Below are positions 25,057 to 37,389 of a stretch of 64,000 nt of DNA, piece by piece; position 1 is the first letter of the stretch; each line of letters starts with the position of its first letter. The position numbers and the translations under genes were made by a program. The notes beneath the pieces are model-generated. The model saw nothing but the letters and a program-made list of their open reading frames with translations, had not been told where the DNA came from and did not search any database. The stretch spans positions 28,052,764-28,116,763 of the forward strand of contig NC_090129.1 in NCBI RefSeq assembly GCF_040581485.1, read 5' to 3'. This DNA is from Linepithema humile (Eukaryota > Arthropoda > Insecta > Hymenoptera > Formicidae).

Positions 25057-26377
25057 ATGGGTCGAGTAATTCGTGCACAGCGTAAAGGTGCGGGATCCGT
25101 TTTCCGATCCCACACGAAAAGGAGAAAGGGAGCACCGAAACTCCGCTCCTTGGACTTCTCCGAAAGGCATGGATTTATCAAGGGTGTCGTAAAGGTTAAT
25201 ATCATTCTATTTCAATTTGATTAGAAGAATGCAGAGTAAGTTTTGTGTAGAAGTGTATAAAGTCAACCTTATAGACTTCTAGCTTAGATTTCATGTTCAT
25301 GATGATTCTCAATTTACCTCCATCTGATTGTAACTGATGTAAAATAGAGGCTCTTTCTGACGATATGTCTTTTCGTTTTAAAAATATTCTCTAATTATAT
25401 AGATATTTGAGATAGTTATTTGTTTTTTTTCAGGACATCATCCACGATCCTGGTCGTGGCGCGCCATTAGCGATGGTACATTTCCGTGATCCGTACAAGT
25501 TCAAAACACGTAAAGAGTTATTTATTGCACCAGAGGGAATGTATACTGGTCAATTCTTATACTGCGGCAAGAAAGGTACATCAATATTTTTGAACAAATA
25601 ACGTTAAATATTGCAAAGCAATGCAAAATTGACATTTTTTTTCTTTTTTTACACAATGCGTCGTTTTCAATTTTCCAGCAAATCTTCAGATTGGAAACGT
25701 AATGCCAGTCGGTATGATGCCTGAAGGTACAATTGTCTGCAATTTGGAGGAGAAGACTGGCGACAGGGGTCGATTGGCTAGAGCTTCTGGCAATTACGCC
25801 ACAGTGATAACTCACAATCCGGACACCAAGAAAACCAGAGTCAAGTTACCCTCTGGTGCCAAGAAGGTCATTCCGTCTAATAACAGAGCAATGGTCGGAA
25901 TTGTTGCTGGTGGTGGACGTATAGACAAACCCATTCTTAAAGCGGGTCGCGCCTATCACAAATACAAGGCAAAGAGGAACTGCTGGCCAAAGGTGTGTTT
26001 TTTTAATTTTTTTATTTTAATATATACTTTTATACACTGGCGTAAAGTCAAATCTGTTTGATGATGTAATAGACATTTGAAACCTGAAGAGTTTTATGGT
26101 GATATTTTTTTTACTGAATAATATGAAGCTCTATACTGAATTCAAAACTTATATGATATAATGTTCTACATTTTGAGACGTTTGGGAATATTTTCAGGTT
26201 CGTGGTGTTGCTATGAATCCTGTGGAGCATCCTCACGGTGGTGGTAACCATCAACACATCGGTAAAGCGTCCACAGTTAAGCGTGGAACCAGTGCTGGTC
26301 GTAAGATCGGTCTTATTGCTGCTCGTCGTACGGGTAGAATCAGAGGTGGCAAGACCGACACAAAGAAAGACGATTAG
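25057..26377 (+). CDS. RpL8: 60S ribosomal protein L8 (uL2)
   Basis: Four coding exons (25057-25194, 25434-25575, 25679-25992, 26198-26377) give 257 aa, the usual length. The protein begins MGRVIRAQRKGAGSVFRSHT and ends with a GGKTDTKKDD tail. This is the uL2 protein of the large subunit, close to the peptidyl-transferase centre. The conserved loop HPHGGGNHQH is present, and its His216 is the residue that is hydroxylated in human RPL8. The gene is intact. Its first and third coding introns each hold a C/D-box snoRNA candidate, a common arrangement in ribosomal protein genes. It is divergently arranged with the esterase-like gene, with about 450 bp between the transcribed parts. Confidence 0.98.
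25292..25367 (+). ncRNA. C/D-box snoRNA candidate in RpL8 intron 1
   Basis: Box C ATGATGA (25299-25305), D' CTGA (25324-25327), C' TGATGT (25335-25340) and box D CTGA (25357-25360) appear in the right order and spacing. The flanks CATGTTC and CGATATG can pair as a short terminal stem. Box D lies 73 nt before the 3' splice site, the preferred distance for intron-encoded C/D snoRNAs. Possible guides are the bases before D' (TTTACCTCCAT) and before D (AATAGAGGCTCTTT). I cannot name a target. Confidence 0.6.
26050..26125 (+). ncRNA. C/D-box snoRNA candidate in RpL8 intron 3, possible 18S guide
   Basis: A C-like box TTGATGA (26058-26064), D' CTGA (26084-26087), a weak C' GTGATAT and D CTGA (26114-26117) are spaced as in C/D snoRNAs, with D 80 nt before the acceptor. 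The bases just before D' include AGACATTTGAAA, which would pair over 12 bp with TTTCAAATGTCT. I recall that block from insect 18S rRNA, upstream of GCCCTATCAAC. By the box+5 rule the methylated base would be the C of TTTC. The terminal stem is weak, which lowers confidence. Confidence 0.55.
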
Positions 26378-26400
26378 ATTAAATATTGACATTTTGGCAC

Positions 26401-26406
26401 AATAAA
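26401..26406 (+). terminator. RpL8: RpL8 polyadenylation signal
   Basis: AATAAA lies 24 bp after the RpL8 stop codon and is followed by T-rich sequence (TTCATGTTTTTATA). This gives the short 3' UTR typical of ribosomal protein mRNAs. Confidence 0.75.
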
Positions 26407-27239
26407 AAAGTATTTACAAAAATATATTCATGTTTTTATATACTTATAGTTCATTTTATGTATTCTGGAAAATTACAGCTGAACTGAAGAGTAAGTTTGG
26501 GAAGTGAAAGATATTTGAAAGTTGAATTGATTTTCCTATAAATTTAAATAAGCGCTACATTTTTTTGCAATATAAAGCTTCCATGTTAAATTTACTTGAT
26601 ATTTGAAATTTCTGAAGATATATAATTACATTGATGTAAAATTTATTTAAAATTAACTAAAACAGTTAATTTTAACATTTTTATTTTTGAATTTATACTT
26701 GGCACATTACTTATTCACAACTATTTATAATCAGTAAGATTTCTTTTATTATAATTATACTGTTATTTGATACATAAGTTACTAATGTATGAAACAGAAA
26801 AAAAGATTTGCATGAAACGGATTTATAATGTATTTCAGTAATTCATGCTCTTGTTGGCCAAAAATTCTCTATTCGAGAATCAAAATTCTGCGAACGCTGG
26901 CATAGCTGATAGCGTTAAAATATGTGTGTCAAGACAATTTTGTACTGTTATATTTTTATAACTCATAAAAAAAAGAAACGTGTGCAGTCCCGATTTCAGA
27001 TTGTATTCAGCATTCGATAGATCGAACATAGTTGCCAACCATGCGCATTTAACAGATCAACGTGTAGTTATGAAGTTCTTCTTTTTTTTTCGCGTGCATG
27101 TATAACATAACAATTCAGAATATTATTTTTGTCGTAAATTTTGAATATTGAACATCAGAATAAGATCTGGAACATGTTCCTTCCGATATTTCCTGTCTTT
27201 CGTCATTGTTTTGATTTCCGGTAGAAACTAATCAGCCAC

Positions 27240-27624
27240 CATTTTGGCAGCCCAAGTCTCGGCCATTTTTGTTGCGTCAACGTCAAGTGTGGCCAGGGGC
27301 CTCTCGCGCTTTCCTAGCAGTTTAGCCAGTCGTCTTCGGGTTTTCCCGTATCGTGTGTATCGCGTGAAAGACTAATTGGTACGCGCGGTTCTTTATTTAA
27401 CCGACGAAAGGTCGATCGTTCTGAGAGTAACGACAATCGCCGTTGAGCGTATACATCAGTCGCGGGACGACAAAGGGACGAAGAAGGCAAGAAAGAGATA
27501 GCGTGCTGGGACGCGTTGGGGAACTTTTTCGATTCGCGAGTGAGGCGTTGTGTGTGCGAGAGGACGAGCTAAAAAGGGCTTCAAGCGACAGAGCTGCGAT
27601 AACTACGCACCGAGGCGGAGTAAT
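27240..27624 (+). promoter_or_regulatory. belle promoter and 5' UTR region
   Basis: GC- and CpG-rich sequence directly before the belle start. It holds two GCCATTTTT/CCATTTTGG-type words (about 27238-27275) like those of YY1/Pho-bound TATA-less promoters, then a long leader without an obvious TATA box. The start of transcription cannot be fixed from sequence. Confidence 0.4.
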
Positions 27625-30613
27625 ATGAGTAATGCAGCCAACCAGAATGGATCAGGTCTAGAGCAGCAGGTAAAAATTCGAAGGCATATCTTCTAGTCGC
27701 GCTTCCGCGAAGCGGCGATGCGAGTTCCGCGAGTCTTTTTTTTTGTCTTCACGTCTTCACGGCGTTCCTATCGCGATTCCCGCTTTTCTCCGCGAGATTT
27801 CGAGCGTGAAATCGCTGTTCCGTCGCGGAACGCGTGCGAAGAGAAATTTCCTTTATCTGATCGAAGATCCTTTCCCTGAGCATCATGGGCCGTCATTCGG
27901 ACAGTTCGTGACGTACGCTACGTATAATGGCGACAAGCGATTCCGGGAATGCCTCGTGTCATGACGCATTCGCTCCATTTCTCTTTCTCTCCTGATCTAT
28001 TTTTTTAATGCGCGCTAATTCTCGTGATGGGATTACACGCAGGTTATATATAAACGTCTGGATTTTTACAGCATCTACTAAAAAGATGACTCATCTTTCA
28101 GATGATAATGACGTTATCTGTCTGAATTTCGGATGATACTTGCGACATCGAGATGTTTAATTCGAGTCTTTTTGTCCCTTTAGTTAGCTGGTCTGGACTT
28201 GCAGGGCTCCCGCCAACCAAGTGGGGGTCGCTACGTTCCACCGCATCTTCGTCATAAAGCAGCAAGTTAGTACAAGATTTTTTTGCTCAACTTTTTTTCT
28301 TAATTAAATTTATTGAATTAATGTTTATTATTAGTTTATTAAATTAAATATTTTAGTAAGTAAATATATAGATCGAGTCAGAACTGACGAGTTTACATTG
28401 GCCAGTAGACAGTCTCGATTTTCTAGAATCAGTTTTATCACTGCGATATAATATAGAGATACAATAAATGTGTATATTAAATGTATATTAAATAAACAAA
28501 TCTTTTCACCATAGGTAATCCACCTTCGGATTTAAATTACTCTTCGAACCCGAGACCGTTTGGTGATCGAGACAGAGGGGGAGATCGCGATCGCGACCGT
28601 GAAAGGGAGCGTGACCGCGATAGGGGTCGAGGAGGCGCTTATCGAGAATCGCGAAGTCCTCGCGACGTCGATTTCGCGAACTTTGGAAGCTTCGGTGGAC
28701 GTAACAGGCGCAGCCAAGAAAATGGGAGAGATTATAGATATCCCAACGAGCGCGATCGGCCAATTAGTGGCAATGATCGCTGGCAGGAACCTAGAAACGA
28801 TCGCTGGCAAGAGAACAGAAATGACAGAATGGGAAGTGGCGGAAGATGGGGAGACGACAGAGGCGGTAGAGGCGGCGCGCGAGGCGAGGTCGACTGGACT
28901 ATCCCCACTGCCAGAGATGAGAGATTGGAGCTGGAGCTGTTTGGTACTGGCAATACTGGGATCAATTTTAGCAAATATGAGGATATCCCGGTTGATGCTA
29001 CTGGAGAGAACATACCACCACACATCACATCAGTGAGTATAAGCATAAATCAAAGTCCAATGTAAGAATCTTGTGCGACTTGTAATTAATGTGCTTATCC
29101 CATTTTCAGTTTGACGAGGTTAAGCTGACAGAGATAATAAAGAATAGCATCGCCTTGGCAGGATATGACAAGCCTACACCAGTGCAGAAGTATGCGATAC
29201 CGATTATCATCGGGCGCCGTGATGTGATGGCCTGCGCTCAAACCGGATCCGGTAAAACAGCGGCCTTCCTAGTGCCAATATTGAATCAGATTTACGAGAG
29301 CGGGCCGCGAGCGCCACCGCCGCAAGCGAATTCTTCTGGCAGGCGTAAACAGTATCCGTTGGGTCTAGTGCTGGCTCCAACGAGGGAGCTCGCTACGCAG
29401 ATATACGACGAAGCGCGGAAATTCGCGTACCGATCGCGTATGCGTCCCGCGGTCGTATATGGCGGCTCCAACATAGTAGATCAAATGCGCGAGTTAGATC
29501 GCGGTTGCCATTTACTCGTGGCGACACCTGGTCGTCTGGTGGATATGCTGGGGCGCGGTAAAATTGGTCTGCATAATTGCCGGTAAGTTTATGCGGCAAG
29601 ATTACGATGTGATAAATAAGATTGCGTTTTTATTTAATTATCTTTGTTTATTTCTGTCTCAGGTACTTGGTTCTGGACGAGGCAGATCGTATGTTGGATA
29701 TGGGTTTCGAGCCGCAAATAAGACGTATTGTCCAGGAGGACAACATGCCGCCAACCGGAGAGAGACAGACTCTCATGTTCTCTGCTACTTTCCCGAAAGA
29801 GATTCAGATGCTGGCTAGAGATTTCCTCAGCAACTACATTTTCTTGGCGGTCGGTCGCGTGGGCTCGACTTCAGAGAATATCACGCAGAAGATTGTATGG
29901 GTTGAGGAGCACGACAAACGTTCATATTTACTTGATTTGCTGCAAGCTAGCAACTTTACTGACCCTAGTAAGTCGTGACACTATGCTAGACTGGATTAAA
30001 AAAAAAAAAAAAAAAAAAAAAAAACAAGAATTGTAAAAAAAGAACAAAAAGTTAACGTTTTTTTCTGTTGCACAGCCGCAGAGTCACTTACTTTAGTGTT
30101 CGTGGAGACAAAGAAAGGCGCCGATATGCTCGAAGAATATCTGGCCTCAATGGGATACCCGGTCACCAGCATTCACGGTGACAGAACTCAGCGTGAACGT
30201 GAGGAAGCTTTGCGCCGTTTCCGCGCGGGCAAAGCGCCGATTCTGGTCGCAACCGCAGTGGCGGCGCGTGGTCTCGATATACCGCACGTTAAGCACGTAA
30301 TCAATTTTGACTTGCCCGGCGACGTTGAGGAATACGTTCATCGTATCGGTCGTACCGGTCGTATGGGGAATTTAGGTTTGCTCCTATTTCAAATCTCACG
30401 ACATTTGATAGTCCGGAAATGGAGATGAGTCACGGTGCACGTTATTTTGCAATTCGCAGGTCTGGCTACATCGTTCTTCAACCACAAGAATCACAATCTA
30501 GTACGTGACTTGGTATCCCTGCTTGTTGAAGCCAATCAGGAACTTCCCCCATGGTTGGATGACATGTTTACTGAAGCGAGATACTCTGGAGGCGGATCTC
30601 GTCGGCCGGGAGG

Positions 30614-30644
<31 letters not shown>

Positions 30645-30979
30645 ACAAAGGGTCGCTTCAGCGGCGGAGGGTTTGGTGCAAGAGATTATCGCCAACAACC
30701 CAGTTCTGGACCTGGCCGTAGTAATGGCCCTTCTAGACCTGGTGGTTACGGAGGTAAGTTGAAGATCAACAGAGTAGTAAAGAATCCACGGTGAAATTAA
30801 CAATTGTCACTTTACGAGTCCGGTATTTTTATCAGACATTTTGTTTTATTCACACGTCTCTGAATTTTGTTGCAGGCGGTTATTCAAGTTACGGAGGTAA
30901 CTATAATAATTCATCGTACAATAATTCCAATAACAATGGCAACAGTGGCCCCGATTGGTGGGGAGGATGGGACAAATAG
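27625..30979 (+). CDS. bel: ATP-dependent RNA helicase belle / DDX3
   Basis: Eight exons (27625-27669, 28184-28265, 28515-29032, 29110-29582, 29663-29967, 30076-30375, 30460-30753, 30876-30979) join in phase to 706 aa. The N-terminus has RYVPPHLRHK, the DDX3-type YxPPHLR motif, then an RD/RS-rich disordered region. The core carries the Q motif GYDKPTPVQ (233-241), motif I AQTGSGKT (258-265), PTRELA, TPGRL, DEAD (378-381), SAT (413-415), ARGLD and HRIGRTGR (563-570). The C-terminus is Gly-rich (12 consecutive Gly, coded mostly by GGC) and ends DWWGGWDK, as in DDX3 proteins. In the known family it unwinds mRNA leaders in translation initiation, with germline and RNAi roles in flies. All helicase motifs are intact. 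Intron 5 holds a 27-bp A run (29998-30024). Confidence 0.97.
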
Positions 30980-31149
30980 ACGGTTATTTCCATCTGTATT
31001 TCTACTTCTATTATCATCATCATTATTATTATTATTATTATTATTACTATTATTACTCTACATGCAAATTTAATTATATGTAAGGCAGACACATTACTAC
31101 ATCTGATACTACACGCACGTGTTTTGCGCGCGTATACTGCACATATGCG

Positions 31150-31213
31150 CGGAGTGCGGACAGTTTCACGTATAATACGTATTCACGTTTTCGCTGACTG
31201 CCTGCGCACTCCG
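31150..31213. repeat. 64-bp hairpin in the belle 3' flank
   Basis: CGGAGTGCG (31150-31158) pairs perfectly with CGCACTCCG (31205-31213), with partial pairing further in (ACAGT with ACTG). It would fold in the belle 3' UTR if transcribed. Confidence 0.4.
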
Positions 31214-34200
31214 ATCTTTCGAGCAGCAAAAGAAAAAAAAAGGATACTTACATTGTTTAAATTCCACATATAGTACATATATTACATTTGTTCACGCGCG
31301 ACATTGACAAATCCTGCGTGCAATTTGATGTTCATGCTGGCGTGAAGATCGCCGGATGGACATTTCGAACGTGAAAATGATCTCACCGTAAAAATGCGAG
31401 CATCATAAATGGGGATTTGTTCAATATTATTAGTTTCAACACTATTAGTTAGAAATCCATCCAACATTTCGTTGCCGTGCGTGCTGACGAACACAAGTAG
31501 TATAATCACTAACGAATCAAATCGATAAATCGTTAATGCCTGCTCGAAGGGAATAACGATGTAACACATAGTAGGTGGAGAAACTTAGTAAAATTTTTTA
31601 GAACTCCTGTCGAGATCATGGGGCTCATTGTAGCTTTATTATTTACATTTTTTTTTTTTTTTTCTTTCGTAGGGACACGGTGGGCGTATCTTCGGTGTGA
31701 TCGTCGGTCGAGCATGCTCGACCGTTGTAAAAACATTTTGAAATCTCTTCGCTACTACAATGGCCAGTAAAAGTTGTGTAATTTCATTTGAACGAATGGC
31801 ATGATTCTTTGGTGTGCACATTCATTAGATGCCTAGGATACGCCAGATCACCGTCGCCGTAGATTACATAACTATTTCTTATTCTTTTTCCCCCTCTTTT
31901 TTTTGCCTTAATTTGCTGTAGTTCAGCGACAAATGGTACTTTGTTGTTTTGCCGTCCCCAGAGATAAACGATCTTGCGTTCGGCAATATCATATGGTTTA
32001 CTCGAATAAGCCACGTGAATTTTTCGGGGATTGAAGATTTTAATATGGCGAAAAAAAAAGAAACAACACACACAGGCTACGTCTTAAGATACCTTTAGAA
32101 ATCGTACATTTTCGTTATAGCCTGAGAGATATATATATATATTATATATATATAATATATATATAATATATATATGTATATATATACATACACATACTTT
32201 CCACCGTTCCTAATTTAGCAAATTTCGAAACGATGCTTATGCGATTTACAGCCGGCGGGTTATATTGTAACTTTGCCCATTACAGTGAGATCTCGATATT
32301 CGTAGTAGCTTGAGAAAAAATTAATGTACAACGTCAAGGAAACTACATATTGTAATATTTATATATATATATATACATATATGTGAAAATTTTGATGTAG
32401 AGAGAGAACGTTTTAATTTTTATTGTTACAAAAATAAGATTTTTATTTTTAAAATTAGTTTTTTTTTTGTTTTTTTGTAAAATTAAGTAAATAAGCGTTT
32501 GTAACGAGCCCTCATTGGCAAAAGAGAAAGATCTTTTCTTTAATCAGAAATGCGGTGGATATGGAGGTTTCACTGTGCGAAGACGGCTAGAAACCGCTTT
32601 AATAAAAAGCAGGTATATATAAATGTTTTATGTACCTGAGAGCTCTTGAGCGGTTCCACAGACGGAACTGCGCAGATCCCATAGAGAATTGTGCTTTGAA
32701 TAGCATTTCTAAATGTAACGGAGACGTTGCCCTGCGAAATTGGTACGGCGCTTTATGAAAATCTTAGTCTTATCAGCATCGAATGCGAATATATGCGAAT
32801 GCTCATGGAAAACAAATTGTGTTGTGGGCGGGTTAAAAAAAATATACGGTTGCAGTTACAGAGGGGGTATTAACACAAAAGAGCAGATGGGGGAATATGC
32901 TTTTGCATGATAACGGGCTCAACTTTATTAAAGAAAAAGAAGGAGAGCGGAAGAAGCCCCTTGAAGTGAGGAGAGAGACACACTCGTGAATAATAATAAG
33001 GGGCGCACTCATATTATTTTCTAGCTGTATTTATCAGTAACGATACGCTATATATAAATACATAACACTAAAATAATTGAAAAAAACGACTGTGATATCG
33101 AACGATCTTGTGACATTCAATTTCCACGCGAATTGACGAACGAACAATTAACGGAATAACAACTACACTGTAAACAAATGTATTAATTAATCGGTATTGA
33201 ATGTCGGGAAGGCTACTGGCTCAGAGCTCCTTGTGCTGAGCTGAGAGTCGGAATATTAAGTCGTTAAACAATAACACACACAAGACAACAACGTGGCTGT
33301 TGTCCGATCGGGGAGGGCTGAACGCTAGCTCTTGCGGCCCTTTCGAAGGGCCTTTCTAGGGCATTGTTTCTGCTTAAACAAAAAAGAAAAAAAAATAATA
33401 ACGCGCATTAACGATATATAGGCGAGAGCGTGACGCGGGTTCGCGTGTCATTGCCGGTTTAAAACGATGGTGTTGGTAGGGCTTTATAGGATGTCGATAT
33501 CGTTTCGTGCAAACGTCGGATTCTTATCTATCTAATCTACTACGTGGGGAAAAAAAAAGTACAAATTCGATTTGCGTCACAACCGACAGGATTTTTAGAC
33601 ATGTCATACTTATACCTGTTATATTACTAGATTTAATAGTGCAATCGCGTGCGTGAATCGTATGCCGTGTGACCGTGGACCAAGGTGTGAATGCCTCTCT
33701 CTTACGAGGGGGATCGATTAATTATTTCATCTAGAAAAAAAGAAGAAGAAGAAGAAGAAGAAGAAGGAACATTCGAGGGATAGTGTTTAATGAGCAAAAT
33801 ATCGTTGGCTTCCGATCGCGGTGCGAGTGTTTTCTCAAATTTTTAAAACGATTCGTCATCGAGGCTAATATCTGTCAGCTCTCGGAGGCCCTGCCAAGAA
33901 CGTTGAACTGTGGGAATCTCTTGTCGATGGTGATACGTCGATTTCCGACGGCGCTTCTCGCGTCCACCGTGTCGAAACGGGCGTCCGTTTTACGGCGACG
34001 AACGAACGAATGTGGGGGTTTCGCCTTACCGATTGTGTACGCGCGTATCGTTTCGCAAAGATTTACGCGGGTTCCGAGACTGGTATTACATACGCAAGCT
34101 TTTGCATCTCCTTTTCTATTTTATTTTGTACTGTTTTACATGGTGACGAAAGGAAAAGGCATCGATGATCGTTGGATTTTAATGATTTGTATTTCGTATG

Positions 34201-35732
34201 ATAAGAATTTCGAAGGGGAGAGAGAGAGAGAGAAAGAAAGAGAGAGAGTGAGAGAGAGCTCTTGATTTCGTGAGAATTGATTTCCACCCGCGCGGCTTTT
34301 CAACCGAAGCTTTGCGAAACTCGCGTGATTATTTTTTTTTCGCCGTTCGTAGTTTCGCAAATTTTCATCGGAAGGCCGCGCGTCGAAGGATCAAGATTCA
34401 ATTGTGCTACCGATGCGTCAGGCATTCGTGACGCGTCGCGCGTTACGTGTTTTTTAATCAGTCCTATGCATTTCGAAACAATACTTTTCGTTTGCAACTG
34501 ACATGGTGGACAGAGAATATTGGAAGGAGCGTGATTATACTTAAACGTAGTTACTTTTTGCTTACTACGGAGTTTCCTATTATTTATTTTTTTTTTATCC
34601 ATTCAAAGTGATAATGTTATCGATTTATCGACGATTGATCGATGATTGATAAGAACTGTTTTTTCGCTTTATCGTATTTACATTGCAAATCTCAGTATGT
34701 GATGTCGAACTTAGAGAATCAATGAGTGTTCCTGCGAGATAGTCAAATGTCCACCGTGTAGTATATGTAATTATGCGACATGTGTGTGTAAATTGAGAAT
34801 ACGGTACTATGATTTATAGCGTATTAGCATTACTCTTAGGAGAAATAGAGAACGATATAATAAACGATTACTATTTATTGATCGATTTAGTATTTATTTT
34901 CTACGTTGCGTTTCGGGAGGTACACAGTAAAATATCTTCTGTATTGTACATGTACTTTTCGTGTCATGTTTGGTCCTCTGAAGTATATCGGACGAGCAGC
35001 CTTTAAGGGAAATGAACACTTTACGAATATATATACAGAACGGAATGATCAGACGAAAGATTAATTTTAAAAAGAGTATAGTGTAAAGAAAAAAAAAAAG
35101 AAATTATTTAAAAAAGAAAAAAACAAAAAAAGAGGGGCTATAAGTATCAGTTACGAAGAATAGGCATTGCAACTGGGAAAGAAAGAGATAGAAAAAGGAA
35201 GGAAAAAAACGAGAGAAATGGCGTTAACTGTGACTGCAATCATTACTGAGGGGAAGAAATTGTGCGATCCGCAAGGAACATATTACACATTGTAAGCCGT
35301 ATATTATGTAACGCGATGCGTGCGCGATATTGTACGCCGCCGGCGTCGAGTTGCGGCGAGAGCGGAGAAATTGTTCACGTGCGAGTAGTCTTGTATTTTT
35401 TATTATTTTATGTATGCGTGCGCGTCAATGGGTGAAATTTCCAGCGACACTTCGCCGAGAAGGGGATTTACGTGCGCGTGCTTGGACGCGGTACGATTCT
35501 TTCCTTTAAAAATGTCGAAGGCAAACTTAAGAACAAAAAAAAAAAAAAATAGGCGCAACAGCACGTGCACGTGTTTCCGGAAGAAACATCAAGTGAGGTG
35601 GGATGGCAAAAGAAATGTCTTCTAACTTGTTCCGAATGTTTCAATTTCGCCGAGGACCGTCGTGCGTAGACCGTTGTGCAAAGGAGGCGGGTAATTTACG
35701 CGCAGCGTAATTACGACGTAATCCTTGCGTAT

Positions 35733-35738
35733 CACACA

Positions 35739-35794
<56 letters not shown>

Positions 35795-35802
35795 CACACA
35801 CA
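35733..35802. repeat. (CA)n microsatellite
   Basis: A nearly pure CA repeat of about 60 bp, continuing into CATGCACACACAAC. The long Val-Cys and Thr-His reading frames across it are artefacts of the repeat. Confidence 0.95.
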
Positions 35803-36102
35803 ACATATATATATGTATCGCGCAAGACGCATGGCGTATGACAAACTGCGTACGATGCTCCTCGCGCGTTATCTACTTGTAACCGTAATGATACTGCTAT
35901 ACGTTCACTTCATCCGATATCGAGCGAGATTATCTCCGTTGAGAGACAGCATTTTAACGGAACGGTAAATGTACCATTCTGCCATTTGCACATTCACGCG
36001 TGAAAAGTATTCAGCGAGGCTGAATATATGAATGAAAGTTTTTCGGCCGTACAATAGTTTGCCAAAATATTCGCTTATTTTTGTTCGTACATTTGGTGTT
36101 CG

Positions 36103-36568
36103 TTAAGGCTCATCTACAATGTGCTCTTTGCTTCCTGTTTTTTGCTTTTTGTCTGTTATCTTTTTGTCTCTTTGAGCACTGTTTTACCGATAATCATGTT
36201 TCTTGTCACGTGTTTCTTGTTTCTTACGAAGTTCGTCAACTTTTATCTCGAGCGACAGAAAACAAAGAAACATCGTATGACAACAATGGTATCGGATATT
36301 TATTTATTTTATTTAATCGATATTCATAGTTCATACATTAAAATTATCTTAAAATATTACCTTAAACATCATTAGTCAATAAGAGTGCTGTTGAATATTG
36401 ATCTATGATTAATCAATGTGAAATAACATTTTTTTTCGGAAATTCAGAAGAAACAAATTGTACATGACAATGTTTCACAGTTCCATATGACAAAAATACA
36501 AGAAACAAACAATAAAAAGCAGAAGGCACGAAACAAGACGCAAAAAGCATATTGTAGATGAGCCTTTA
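36103..36568. mobile_element. PIF/Harbinger-type MITE, 460 bp
   Basis: The element at 36106-36565 has ends AGGCTCATCTACAATGTGCT and, reverse complemented, AGGCTCATCTACAATATGCT (19 of 20 identical). It is flanked by the 3-bp direct repeat TTA (36103-36105 and 36566-36568). A TTA/TWA duplication is the mark of PIF/Harbinger (Tourist-like) MITEs. The pairing continues inward more loosely (CTTTTTG and GTTTCTTGT blocks). No transposase is present. Confidence 0.75.
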
Positions 36569-37389
36569 CTCTTAGCGCGTGAATCTGCGAACCACAAAAT
36601 TTGTATACTTACATTGGATAAATTGTAATGAAGAGGAATATCTGAAATGCGCGAAGGGAGAAAAGAGAAATCGATCGTAAAGACGAAAGGAGGAGGAGAG
36701 GTTCATCAATGTGTGTATCGTACACTTATCGTATCGTTCATTAGCAATAAGTTATTGTGCGCGTCGTGAAGCGCGTGTACTTCTTGCATGCGTAGGCCTC
36801 ACGTACGCTCGCGGAGAAATGATGTAGAGTGTCAATATTGTTACAAAATACCTCACACGGGACGATCACGTATTAATTCGATATTCTTTCATTCGATAAA
36901 TTTTCCGTTTATTTATAGTATTACGCGAGGAGAAAAGAAATGACAGGAGACTTCTACAAAAATGAATATAATAAAGATTATCAAATGCGAAGTTCCCTCG
37001 TTCTCTCGTATATCCTTCGTATATCCTTCGTTTCCCCCACCACTCGTGTTTACCTCGACATCCTTTTACATCGAAAGCAATTAGATCTATCATTATCTCG
37101 CGCGATTGATTTTTACGTGGAACGCTGAAAGCGTTACACGCGCGAGTTTAAGTTCAATTGTTTCTTCACCGAGTAATCGAACGCCACTTTTCCTTACATT
37201 GTCATATCTTCGATATTCAAGTGCCTTGGCGATTATATCAAAATTCTGATCGAATAATAGATCCATTGAAATGTAAGAAGGTTTTCACATTTTGATTAGC
37301 GCGTTGACGTTTATTATCATTATTTTTGTGATGCGTGGCCAAAGAATTTCTTATCAGATTTGAGTTGCAGATGGTGGGAAAGGCGTAAA
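36569..37389. other. intergenic stretch before DNAJC3
   Basis: No gene or recognisable RNA seen. Moderately AT-rich with several GAAAGG/GGAGAAA purine words. It leads into the DNAJC3 promoter. Confidence 0.5.

Larger units (their letters stand above)
30980..36102 (+). other. belle 3' UTR and intergenic stretch without a gene
   Basis: About 5 kb with no frame that I recognise. The part just after belle is probably its 3' UTR. Visible items are (ATT)n at 31017-31057, a long AT run near 32131-32200, GAA repeats at 33737-33766, GAGA repeats at 34216-34260, a (CA)n run of about 60 bp at 35733-35802 and many A/T homopolymers. No strong AATAAA could be tied to the end of belle. Open frames of up to 160 codons here have low-complexity or random-looking translations. 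Confidence 0.6.

Noticed and set aside
28506..29046. Long antisense and alternate frames across belle exon 3
   Set aside because: Shadows of the RD/G-rich coding sequence.
31784..32071. 95-codon minus-strand frame with YGDGDLAYPRH
   Set aside because: No ortholog recalled, no splice signals, poly-A/T flanks; treated as chance.
33783..34265. 160-codon plus-strand frame after belle
   Set aside because: Ends in GA microsatellite sequence and has no domain; likely chance frame in UTR or intergenic DNA.
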